This document shows positions 1 through 5,424 of a stretch of 5,424 bases of DNA, piece by piece. The DNA is from Thermoplasmata archaeon. Its GTDB lineage: Archaea; Thermoplasmatota; Thermoplasmata; Lutacidiplasmatales; UBA184. Position 1 is the first letter of the stretch. Each line of letters begins with the position of its first letter. Location of the stretch: positions 1 through 5,424 of the forward strand of contig JASHVI010000239.1 of NCBI GenBank assembly GCA_030039525.1. Reading direction: 5' to 3'. The position numbers were made by a program, and so were the translations under genes. The notes beneath the pieces were generated by a model, which made no database searches, was not told where the DNA came from, and was given only the letters and a program-made list of their open reading frames with translations.

Positions 1-488
1 CTCTTCGGCTCGGCGGGCTTCTCGACGATCGAGACGATCCGGTCCCCCTCGAGCTCGACCACGCCGTAGGAGCGGGCGTCCTCGACGGTCGCCACCCCGA
101 TGACCGCGTCGCACGGATGGGCCTCGAACTCCTCGATCAGCGGCCGGGCCCCGTCCTGCAGGAGGTTGTCGCCGAGGTACATGACGAACGGCTCCTCGCC
201 GAGGAACTCCCGGGCGCAGAGCACGGCGTGGGCGAGCCCCTTCGGCTCCCCCTGCTGGATGTACCGGACCTTCAGCCCGAAGGCGGAGCCGTCCCCGACC
301 GCCTCCTCGATCCCCTCCCGGATGGGGCCGAGGATGATCGCGACCTCCCGGATCCCGGCCTCCCGGAGGTGCTGGAGGCCGTAGAAGAGCATCGGGCGGT
401 TCGCGATCGGGATCATGTGCTTGTTCCCGGTGAACGTGAGCGGGCGCAGCCGGGTCCCGTGGCCGCCGGCGAGGAGGAGCCCCTTCAC
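1..488 (-). CDS. rmlA: Glucose-1-phosphate thymidylyltransferase, long StrD/RmlA type (partial, 3' end off window)
   Basis: Joins glucose-1-phosphate and dTTP to give dTDP-glucose, the first step of dTDP-deoxysugar synthesis, in the cytoplasm. Translating the minus strand from GTG at 488 gives 162 residues, open to the left edge. The N-terminus reads VKGLLLAGGHGTRLRPLT, the nucleotide-binding signature of sugar nucleotidyltransferases. It is followed by NKHMIPIANRPM (22-33), QQGEPKGLAHAV (78-89), the metal-binding LGDN with D107 (105-108), YGVVE (141-145) and EKP (156-158). The NKHMIPIANRPM form is typical of the longer StrD-like branch (about 350 residues), so a bit under half of the protein is probably present. 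The GTG is chosen because the LLLAGG strand begins right after it; a GGGAGGGG stretch lies about 12 nt upstream, and an in-frame TTG further up (512) seems less likely. It diverges from the SDR gene. Other NDP-sugar specificity, for example uridylyltransferase, cannot be excluded. Confidence 0.9.
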   Translation of the reverse strand, partial: MKGLLLAGGHGTRLRPLTFTGNKHMIPIANRPMLFYGLQHLREAGIREVAIILGPIREGIEEAVGDGSAFGLKVRYIQQGEPKGLAHAVLCAREFLGEEPFVMYLGDNLLQDGARPLIEEFEAHPCDAVIGVATVEDARSYGVVELEGDRIVSIVEKPAEPK

Positions 489-586
489 GGACCGCCGAGC
501 CCCTCCCAGCAACCGGCGCGTTAACCGTTTCGAGGCCGCGGGGGCCAAACCCTTTTCAACGGCCGGGCCCCCCGGGCCCCGAGTCC
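489..586. promoter_or_regulatory. Divergent intergenic spacer, probable back-to-back promoters
   Basis: This 98-bp spacer between the divergent rmlA and SDR starts holds the only non-GC-rich islands nearby: gttaaccgtttc around 520-531 and caaacccttttcaac around 546-560. If the host is an archaeon, cttttcaa (552-559) sits where a TATA-like element would place a transcription start just before the GTG at 587. No Shine-Dalgarno sequence precedes that GTG, which fits a leaderless mRNA. The 520-531 island is placed similarly for rmlA on the other strand. A repeated GGGCCC (565-570 and 574-579), which can pair as a short hairpin, lies between the island and the SDR start. Promoter assignment is inference from position and base composition only. 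Confidence 0.4.
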
Positions 587-1603
587 GTGAAGATCCTGGT
601 GACCGGCGGGGCCGGGTACCTCGGCTCCGTGCTCGCCGACGAGCTGCTCGACGCGGGCCACACGGTCACGGTCGTCGACCGCTGCTTCTTCGGCGCCGAG
701 AGCCTCGACCCCGCGGTCGCGCGGGGGCTCCGCCTCGTCCGCGACGACGTGCGGTGGCTCGACGGCCGCGCGCTCGAGGGCCAGGAGGCGGTCGTGGACC
801 TCGCCGCGCTCTCGAACGACCCGGCGGGGGCCCTCGACCCCTGGAAGACCCTCGAGATCAACTACCTGGGGCGCGCGCGCATCGCCCGCCTCGCCCGGGA
901 GGCGGGGGTCCGGCGCTACGTCGTGAGCTCCTCCTGCAGCCTCTACGGCTTCCAGGAGGAGCTGCTGAACGAGCGCTCGCCGACGAAGCCGCTCACCGTC
1001 TACGCCCGGGCGAACGGCCTCATCGAGTCGGACACGCTGCCTCTCGCCTCCCCCACCTACAGCGTCACCGCGCTCCGGTTCGCGACCCTCTACGGGCCCT
1101 CGCGACGGATGCGGTTCGACCTCGCCGTGAACGGCATGGTCCTGGGCGCGACGCGGACCGGGAAGATTCCCGTCGCCCGCGACGGACGGCAGTGGCGCCC
1201 CTTCCTCCACGTCCGGGACGCGGCCCGCGGCATCCGTTCGGTCCTGGAGGCCCCGGTCGACCGGGTGAACGGCCAGGTCTTCAACGTCGGCTCCGACGAG
1301 CAGAACTTCCAGGTCGAACCGCTGGCCGCGGCGGTCGCCGCCGCCATGGAGAAGCGGCCCGCCCTCGAGTGGTACGGCGACCCGGACGCGCGCTCCTACC
1401 GGGTGAGCTTCCAGAAGATCTCCGAGACGATCGGCTACCGGCCGGCCCACTCCGTCGCCGAGGCGGTCCGGGAGATCGAGGGCGGGATCGCCGAGGGACG
1501 TCTGACCGCCACGGAGAAGACGAAGACCGTCGATTGGTACCGGCACCTCTTGAGCGACCCGACCGCTCAACAGGAGGTCGCGCTTCGGGGGGTCGTGCTA
1601 TGA
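587..1603 (+). CDS. NAD(P)-dependent nucleotide-sugar epimerase/dehydratase, extended SDR family, with YxxxN in place of YxxxK
   Basis: A 338-residue extended short-chain dehydrogenase/reductase, the usual length for nucleotide-sugar epimerases, dehydratases and reductases. The Rossmann motif GGAGYLG is at 7-13, an acidic residue for the cofactor ribose (D31) ends the second strand, and the active-site strand is SSSCSLYG (114-121). The substrate half includes LRFATLYGPS (163-172), RQWRPFLHV (201-209), FNVGSDEQN (232-240) and DPDARSYRVSF (265-275). The expected catalytic YxxxK is YARAN (Y139 to N143), so the lysine is absent. It lacks the TDEVYG-like motif of RmlB, so I do not call it dTDP-glucose 4,6-dehydratase. 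GTG at 587 is chosen because MKILVTGGAGYLGS starts there directly. It is first of three co-directional genes with rmlC and rmlD relatives, so the substrate is probably a dTDP-sugar. The exact reaction is unknown. Confidence 0.85.
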   Translation: MKILVTGGAGYLGSVLADELLDAGHTVTVVDRCFFGAESLDPAVARGLRLVRDDVRWLDGRALEGQEAVVDLAALSNDPAGALDPWKTLEINYLGRARIARLAREAGVRRYVVSSSCSLYGFQEELLNERSPTKPLTVYARANGLIESDTLPLASPTYSVTALRFATLYGPSRRMRFDLAVNGMVLGATRTGKIPVARDGRQWRPFLHVRDAARGIRSVLEAPVDRVNGQVFNVGSDEQNFQVEPLAAAVAAAMEKRPALEWYGDPDARSYRVSFQKISETIGYRPAHSVAEAVREIEGGIAEGRLTATEKTKTVDWYRHLLSDPTAQQEVALRGVVL

Positions 1604-1619
1604 GCGGTCCGGAGGGGTC

Positions 1620-2117
1620 GTGCCGTCGCTAGCGGGCGTGAGGGTCCGGGACATCGTGAAGCTCCCCGACGAGCGGGGCTTCTTCTCGGAGGCGATGCGC
1701 TCCGACTGGGGCGAGCTCCTCGAGGGGGACACGATCGTCCAGACGAACGTGTCGATGAGCTACCCCGGGATGATCCGGGCCTGGCACCGGCACCGCCGGG
1801 GCCAGGTCGACTACTTCGTGGTGGTGCAGGGCGCGATGAAGATCTGCGCCTACGACGACGACCCCGCCTCCCCGACCTACCGGCAGCTCGACGAGGTGAT
1901 CGCGAGCGCGGAGCGCCTGCAGGTCGTGCGGATCCCCGGCAAGTACTGGCACGGGACGAAGACGGTGAGCCCGACGCCCTCGCTCACGGTCTACATGGTC
2001 TCCCGGATGTACGACGCGAAGGACCCGGACGAGGACCGTCGGGCCTGGAACGATCCCGCCGTCGTCGACGCGAAGACGAAGCAGCCGTTCGACTGGAACC
2101 GGCCCCCCCACAAGTAG
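1620..2117 (+). CDS. rmlC: RmlC-like dTDP-4-dehydrorhamnose 3,5-epimerase family protein (cupin)
   Basis: A 165-residue cupin of the RmlC sugar 3,5-epimerase family, which inverts C3 and C5 of dTDP-4-keto-6-deoxyglucose to give the L-configured keto-sugar. Visible family marks are DERGFFSEAMR (17-27), QTNVSMSYPGMIRAWHRH (41-58) with H56 the likely equivalent of the catalytic histidine in the classical RGLHxQ motif, a cupin turn at VVVQGAMKICAYDDD, IPGKYWHG (105-112) with H111, Y131 and WNDPAV (143-148). The AWHRHRRGQ version differs from classical RmlC, so substrate or product may differ (3,5-epimerase, 3-epimerase or ketoisomerase). GTG at 1620 is preferred because GGAGGGG (1611-1617) lies just upstream; an in-frame GTG at 1638 without a good ribosome site is the alternative. 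The gap from the SDR gene is 16 bp and to rmlD 5 bp, so one operon is likely. Family membership is firm, exact activity less so. Confidence 0.82.
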   Translation: MPSLAGVRVRDIVKLPDERGFFSEAMRSDWGELLEGDTIVQTNVSMSYPGMIRAWHRHRRGQVDYFVVVQGAMKICAYDDDPASPTYRQLDEVIASAERLQVVRIPGKYWHGTKTVSPTPSLTVYMVSRMYDAKDPDEDRRAWNDPAVVDAKTKQPFDWNRPPHK

Positions 2118-2122
2118 TCGGG

Positions 2123-3088
2123 ATGCGCGTCCTCGTCGTGGGGGTCGCGGGCCAGGTCGGCGGGGCCGTGGCCCGCGTCGCCGCGGCCTCGGGCCACACG
2201 GTCGTGGGGACCTACCTCTCGCGCGCCCCCCCGTGGAGCCCGGAGCGGCTCGCCCGGCTCGACAAGTCCGACCCCTCGACCCTCGAGCCCGCGCTGTCGG
2301 CGCTCGCGCCGGAGGTCGTCGTCGACACCGGCGCGCTCCACCACGTCGACTACTGCGAGGCGCATCCGGAGGAGGCCCGCCGGGTGAACGCCGAGGGGAC
2401 CGCCGCGCTGGCCCGTGCGTGCGCGGCCCGGTCGGTGCCGATGGTGTTCGTCTCGACCGACTACGTCTTCGACGGCACGGGAAGGCCCCCGTACCGGGAG
2501 GAGGACGAGGCCCACCCCGCGGGAGCCTACGGGGCCTCCAAGCGGGAGGGAGAGGAGGGGACGCTCCGGGCCTCGGCCGCGCACCTCGTCGTCCGGCCCT
2601 CGGTGATCTTCAGCTGGATCCCCCCCGCCGCCCGGCTCGAGACCGGCTCCCGCAAGGGGGTCAACTTCGCGACCTGGGCGCTCGACGAGCTCTCGGCGGG
2701 CCGTCCGCTCCGGATCGTCCACGATCAGATCGGCTCCCCGACGCTGGCCGAGGACCTCGCGGGGGCGATCCTGTCCCTGGTCGAACAGCGTCGCTCGGGG
2801 CTCTACCACACCGCGGGTGCCACCGCGATCAACCGGTACGAGTTCACGGTCCGGCTGGCCCGACGCGCCGGCTTCGACCCCGGGAGCGTGCGGCCGATCG
2901 CCACCTCCGAGCTCCGTCAGGCGGCGCGGCGACCCCCGGACAGCAGCCTCGACTCCTCCCGGCTCCTCCGGGACACGGGCTACCGGACCCTCGACGTCGA
3001 CCGCGCGCTCGAACGCCTCGTCGACGCGTGGCGGGCGGATCAGCCGAGCGGACGCCCGGCGGAGGCGGCGAGCCGGTCCACCACGTAG
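2123..3088 (+). CDS. rmlD: dTDP-4-dehydrorhamnose reductase (RmlD-like SDR)
   Basis: A 321-residue NAD(P)H-dependent SDR of the RmlD family, which reduces the 4-keto group of dTDP-4-dehydro-L-rhamnose to give dTDP-L-rhamnose. The Rossmann motif GVAGQVGG is at 7-14 and the family motif STDYVFDG at 111-118. The intact catalytic pair Y136/K140 is in YGASK. DQIGSPT (201-207) and RPPDSSLDSSRL (270-281) are C-terminal substrate-side motifs typical of RmlD. Length is near the family norm (about 290-300) with a short extra tail. ATG at 2123 comes 5 bp after the rmlC stop with little ribosome-site signal, suggesting translational coupling. The last 16 codons overlap the end of the opposite-strand lhgO gene. 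The HHVDYCEAHPEEA stretch (73-85) replaces the usual T-x-VD-x-AE region and is also seen in related SDRs, so a neighbouring deoxysugar substrate is possible. Confidence 0.88.
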   Translation: MRVLVVGVAGQVGGAVARVAAASGHTVVGTYLSRAPPWSPERLARLDKSDPSTLEPALSALAPEVVVDTGALHHVDYCEAHPEEARRVNAEGTAALARACAARSVPMVFVSTDYVFDGTGRPPYREEDEAHPAGAYGASKREGEEGTLRASAAHLVVRPSVIFSWIPPAARLETGSRKGVNFATWALDELSAGRPLRIVHDQIGSPTLAEDLAGAILSLVEQRRSGLYHTAGATAINRYEFTVRLARRAGFDPGSVRPIATSELRQAARRPPDSSLDSSRLLRDTGYRTLDVDRALERLVDAWRADQPSGRPAEAASRSTT

Positions 3089-4254
3089 TCGGCGATCGCG
3101 AGGGAGGCCGTCGCCCCGGGGGAGGGGGCGTTGAGGATGTGCATCGACCGGGGCCCCTCGTCGATCACGAAATCGTCGCAGAGCTGCCCCCCGGAGGTCA
3201 CCGCCTGGGCCCGGACGCCGGCGCCGCCGGGGGCCAGGTCCCGCTCCTCGAGCGACGGCACCAGCCGCTGGAGGTCCCTCAGGAAGGTCGCCTTGTCGAG
3301 CGACCGGAGCATCTCGTAGGCGCCCGTCCAGAGCTCCCGCCGGGCGACCCGCAGGAACCCGGGGTAGGTGAGGGCCCAGGCGACCTCCCTCGGGTTCACC
3401 GTCGTCTTCGTGTACCCCTCCCGCGCCATCGCCCACACCGCGTTCGGCCCGACCTCGATCCCACCGGTCACGGTCCGCGTGAAGTGGACGCCGAGGAACG
3501 GGAGTTCCGGATCCGGGACCGGGTAGACGAGGCCGCGCAGCAGGTCGGTGCGGCCCGTCCGGATCAGGTAGTACTCTCCCCGGAACGGAACGATCGCGAC
3601 GCTGGGGTTCCCCCCCAAGGACCGGGCGATCCGGTCCGAATAGAGACCGCCGCAGTTGACTACGTGCATCGCCTCGAGAGGCCCGGAGGTGGTCTGAAGC
3701 ACGATCCCCTCCTCCCGGACCTCCCCGCCTTCGACACGCACCTCCCGCCGGACCTCGACCCCGTCGGACTCGAGCTCCTCCCGAAGGGAGCGCGCCACGG
3801 CCCGGTAGTCCGTGATCCCGGTGCCCGGGACTCGGAGGGCCGCGAGGCCGGTGACCGCCGGCTCGAACCGCTGCAGCTCTCCGGGCTCCATCCAAGTGAC
3901 CGCGGGCACGCCGTTCTCGGTGGCGCGGCGCCGGAGCTCCTGAAGGCGGGGGATCTCCGCGGCCGCGGTGGCCACGATGATCTTCCCGCACTCTTCGTAC
4001 GGGAGGGAGTGCTTGCGGAGGTACTCGACCATCCGCCCGCGACCCTCCACGCACAGCCGGGCCTTCAGGCTCCCGGGTCGATAGTAGACGCCCGAGTGGA
4101 CCACGCCGCTGTTGTGGCCGGTCTGGTGTCGCCCGACCTCGGACTCCTTCTCGAGGACGATCAGCGGGAGCCCCGGGGACCTCCGATGGAGAGAGCCCGC
4201 GACGGCAAGGCCGAGGATGCCGCCCCCGACGATCGCGAGGGGCGGCCGGGTCAT
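3040..4254 (-). CDS. lhgO: L-2-hydroxyglutarate oxidase/dehydrogenase (LhgO family, FAD-dependent)
   Basis: A 404-residue flavoprotein of the D-amino-acid-oxidase (DAO) fold. LhgO proteins oxidise L-2-hydroxyglutarate to 2-oxoglutarate and pass electrons to oxygen or the membrane quinone pool. The FAD dinucleotide motif GGGILG lies at 10-15, with E35 (VLEKE) placed to bind ribose. The hallmark segment HQTGHNSGVVHSGVYY (43-58), followed by RPGSLKA, is near-diagnostic for this subfamily. NCGGLYSDRIA sits mid-protein. The C-terminal GVRAQAV and DDFVIDEG stretches, then LNAPSPGATASLAIADYV, complete the family pattern. Length matches the usual 400 or so. ATG at 4254 overlaps the stop of the upstream gene (ATGA), supporting this start and translational coupling. 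The 3' end overlaps rmlD by 49 bp on the other strand. Other 2-hydroxyacid substrates are possible; no substrate-specific neighbour is in view. Confidence 0.9.
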   Translation of the reverse strand: MTRPPLAIVGGGILGLAVAGSLHRRSPGLPLIVLEKESEVGRHQTGHNSGVVHSGVYYRPGSLKARLCVEGRGRMVEYLRKHSLPYEECGKIIVATAAAEIPRLQELRRRATENGVPAVTWMEPGELQRFEPAVTGLAALRVPGTGITDYRAVARSLREELESDGVEVRREVRVEGGEVREEGIVLQTTSGPLEAMHVVNCGGLYSDRIARSLGGNPSVAIVPFRGEYYLIRTGRTDLLRGLVYPVPDPELPFLGVHFTRTVTGGIEVGPNAVWAMAREGYTKTTVNPREVAWALTYPGFLRVARRELWTGAYEMLRSLDKATFLRDLQRLVPSLEERDLAPGGAGVRAQAVTSGGQLCDDFVIDEGPRSMHILNAPSPGATASLAIADYVVDRLAASAGRPLG

Positions 4255-5363
4255 CCGCCCGTCCCGTCCGGAGCGCACGACTCGGTCGCGAAGGTCGCCA
4301 GGTAGTCGGTCTGGTCGACGAACACGCACGGGCGCGTGCCGGAGGCCCCCGAGGGGAGCCAGAGGTCCTCGACCCCCGGATGGCCCGGGGAGACCGCGAA
4401 GCTGCGGCTCTCTCCGGTGACGCTCCCCGGGTCGAGGAGCCCGCTCTGGAGCACGTTGTCGATGGAGGTCGAGAGCCGGATGGGGTCGACCGTGGGGCCG
4501 ACGAAGTCGAGCAGGCCGCCGCGACCCTCCGGGATGTACGCGATGTTGGTGTCCCCCGAGGCGTTGCCACCGAGCGCCAAGCCACCGCCCGCGAGGACCT
4601 TCGAGATCACGAAGGCGGGCGTGTTGATCCCGTACGGATAGTACACCCCCCAGGCGAGCCCGTCCGGCGTGGTGTTGAGGAACAGCGTCTGCGCCGGCGG
4701 GTGACCGGGGGCGCAGCCCGAGCCGTTGTTGTCGAGCCAGGAGACGTTGAGGATCCGGGCGGTCCCCGCCTCCCCGAGGGTGCCGGGCAGCCCGCAGCCC
4801 AGCGCCTGGCCCGGCACGCCGGAGTACTCCCCGATCTGGTCGCCGGCCCACACCACGAGCCCCCCCTCCCGCATCCAGGGGACGAGCCGATCGACGGTCG
4901 CGGAAAAGATCGGGGCCGGGAGCACCCCCGAGGCGAAGACCACCGTGCCGCGGGCGGTCGAGGGCTCCTGAAGGAGCGCCGCGAGCTGGTCGGCGTCCTC
5001 CAGTTGGAGCTGCATCGGCCACCCGCGGGCCCCCGCGACGGTGGTGAGGTGCTGGCTGAGGCCGTACCAGTACGGGATCGCGGAGTAGCTCACCGGGTAG
5101 GCCCCGTCGAAGTAGAAGTAGATCTGGTCCGAGCGATTGCTCGCGCCCCGCTGCAGCGTCGAGGCGGTGAAGTGGCCGGCGAAGGTCGCGGTGACGCTCA
5201 CCTCGACCTCCTCGGTCCCGTTGGCGTCCGTCGACCAGACCGTCGAGACGCTCTCGGTCGCCCGCAGACCGGGGGCGAGCAGGAGGGCCTGCGAGACGAG
5301 GACGCCCGCGACGAAGAGGAGGGTCGCCGCCTGCAGGAGGCGGGCCATCTGGTGGGTCGTCAC
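4251..5363 (-). CDS. Membrane-anchored or secreted protein of unknown function, rich in N-glycosylation sequons
   Basis: I do not recognise this 370-residue protein. A short polar start (MTTHQMAR) is followed by one hydrophobic segment, about residues 9-31, with no other clear membrane span, so it should be an N-anchored or exported protein with its bulk outside the cell. Ten asparagines are present and six are in N-X-S/T sequons (N48, N76, N206, N213, N230, N267). Four cysteines (C190, C217, C346, C363) could make disulfides. The middle, with GTVVFASGVLPAP (139-151) then MREGGLVVWAGDQIGEYSG (164-182), resembles the strand-turn pattern of class I glutamine-amidotransferase-like or DUF4350-like folds; that is a guess from pattern only. 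GTG at 5363 overlaps the upstream stop (GTGA) and has GGGTGGG nearby; ATG at 5348 is the alternative. It is coupled by ATGA to lhgO downstream. Confidence 0.75.
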   Translation of the reverse strand: MTTHQMARLLQAATLLFVAGVLVSQALLLAPGLRATESVSTVWSTDANGTEEVEVSVTATFAGHFTASTLQRGASNRSDQIYFYFDGAYPVSYSAIPYWYGLSQHLTTVAGARGWPMQLQLEDADQLAALLQEPSTARGTVVFASGVLPAPIFSATVDRLVPWMREGGLVVWAGDQIGEYSGVPGQALGCGLPGTLGEAGTARILNVSWLDNNGSGCAPGHPPAQTLFLNTTPDGLAWGVYYPYGINTPAFVISKVLAGGGLALGGNASGDTNIAYIPEGRGGLLDFVGPTVDPIRLSTSIDNVLQSGLLDPGSVTGESRSFAVSPGHPGVEDLWLPSGASGTRPCVFVDQTDYLATFATESCAPDGTGG

Positions 5364-5424
5364 GTGCCCACCCGGTCGCGCGCGGCGAGGGTCAGGAGCG
5401 TGCGCGCCAGCGCAAAGGCGAGGG
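5360..5424 (-). CDS. 3' end of an unidentified gene (partial)
   Basis: On the minus strand the frame ending in TGA at 5360-5362 is open from the right edge and gives about 20 residues ending LAFALARTLLTLAARDRVGT. The stop overlaps the GTG start of the next gene in a GTGA arrangement, the same style as the ATGA overlap at 4251-4254, which supports a real upstream gene in the same operon. The tail is hydrophobic and helix-like, then charged, as at the end of a membrane or helical protein, but too little is present to identify it. Confidence 0.5.
   Translation of the reverse strand, partial: LAFALARTLLTLAARDRVGT

Noticed and set aside
415..1632. 405-codon plus-strand and 349-codon minus-strand (521-1570) open frames over the SDR gene
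   Set aside because: Both are Arg/Gly/Pro-rich shadows of the real SDR reading frame, which has Rossmann and substrate motifs.
2103..2109. Run of seven C near the end of rmlC as a possible programmed frameshift site
   Set aside because: The normal frame ends cleanly 6 bp later and rmlD starts on its own ATG; the run simply encodes Pro-Pro in GC-rich DNA.
3040..3130. Possible terminator between the convergent operons
   Set aside because: No stem-loop with a T-run is visible on either strand, and the region is coding.
2233..4305. 690-codon plus-strand open frame spanning rmlD and the antisense of lhgO
   Set aside because: Same shadow-frame composition, no motifs, and it would overlap two well-supported genes.
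1991..4585. 864-codon minus-strand open frame, antisense to rmlD and out of frame with lhgO and the unknown protein
   Set aside because: Its translation is Arg/Pro/Gly-rich low-complexity sequence with no recognisable motif, and it conflicts with genes carrying clear family signatures. Long shadow frames are expected at this GC content.
4254..5022. Upstream in-frame extension of lhgO to 5022 (660 codons)
   Set aside because: The extension is low-complexity shadow of the 4251-5363 gene; the flavoprotein fold begins right after ATG 4254, and the length from there matches the family.
1..5424. CRISPR arrays, insertion sequences, tRNA or rRNA genes, riboswitches
   Set aside because: No spaced direct repeats, terminal inverted repeats, transposase motifs or RNA-gene-like sequence were seen on reading both strands.

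Overview
The window is very G+C-rich (roughly 70% by eye), densely coding, and uses G/C-ending codons and several GTG starts. There are no rRNA or tRNA genes, so the host cannot be named. Weak hints favour a high-GC archaeon: an RmlC-like cupin of the 'IRAWHRH' type, a possible TATA-like leaderless promoter, and a predicted surface protein loaded with N-X-S/T sequons. A high-GC bacterium is not excluded.

Layout. A partial long-form (StrD/RmlA-type) glucose-1-phosphate thymidylyltransferase is read leftward from 488 off the left edge. It diverges, across a 98-bp spacer, from a rightward three-gene cluster: an extended-SDR nucleotide-sugar epimerase/dehydratase (587-1603), an RmlC-like 3,5-epimerase (1620-2117) and an RmlD-like dTDP-4-dehydrorhamnose reductase (2123-3088). 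That cluster runs head-on into a leftward cluster, overlapping it by 49 bp. The leftward cluster, in transcription order, is the 3' tail of an unidentified gene (5360-5424), a membrane-anchored or secreted protein of unknown function (4251-5363), and an LhgO-type FAD-dependent L-2-hydroxyglutarate oxidase (3040-4254). Its genes are chained by 4-bp start/stop overlaps.

How the genes fit together. RmlA, RmlC and RmlD relatives beside an SDR indicate synthesis of a dTDP-activated deoxysugar (rhamnose or a relative) for a glycan. No recognisable RmlB (4,6-dehydratase) is in view, so it lies outside the window or elsewhere in the genome. The LhgO/surface-protein pair is a separate unit and its link to sugar metabolism is not evident.

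I found no CRISPR array, mobile element or clearly new system. The points most worth a second look are a missing catalytic lysine (YxxxN) in the SDR, the strong sequon enrichment of the unknown surface protein, its coupling to an LhgO-type oxidase, and the antisense overlap of rmlD with lhgO. No stretch of more than 300 bases lacks a gene.
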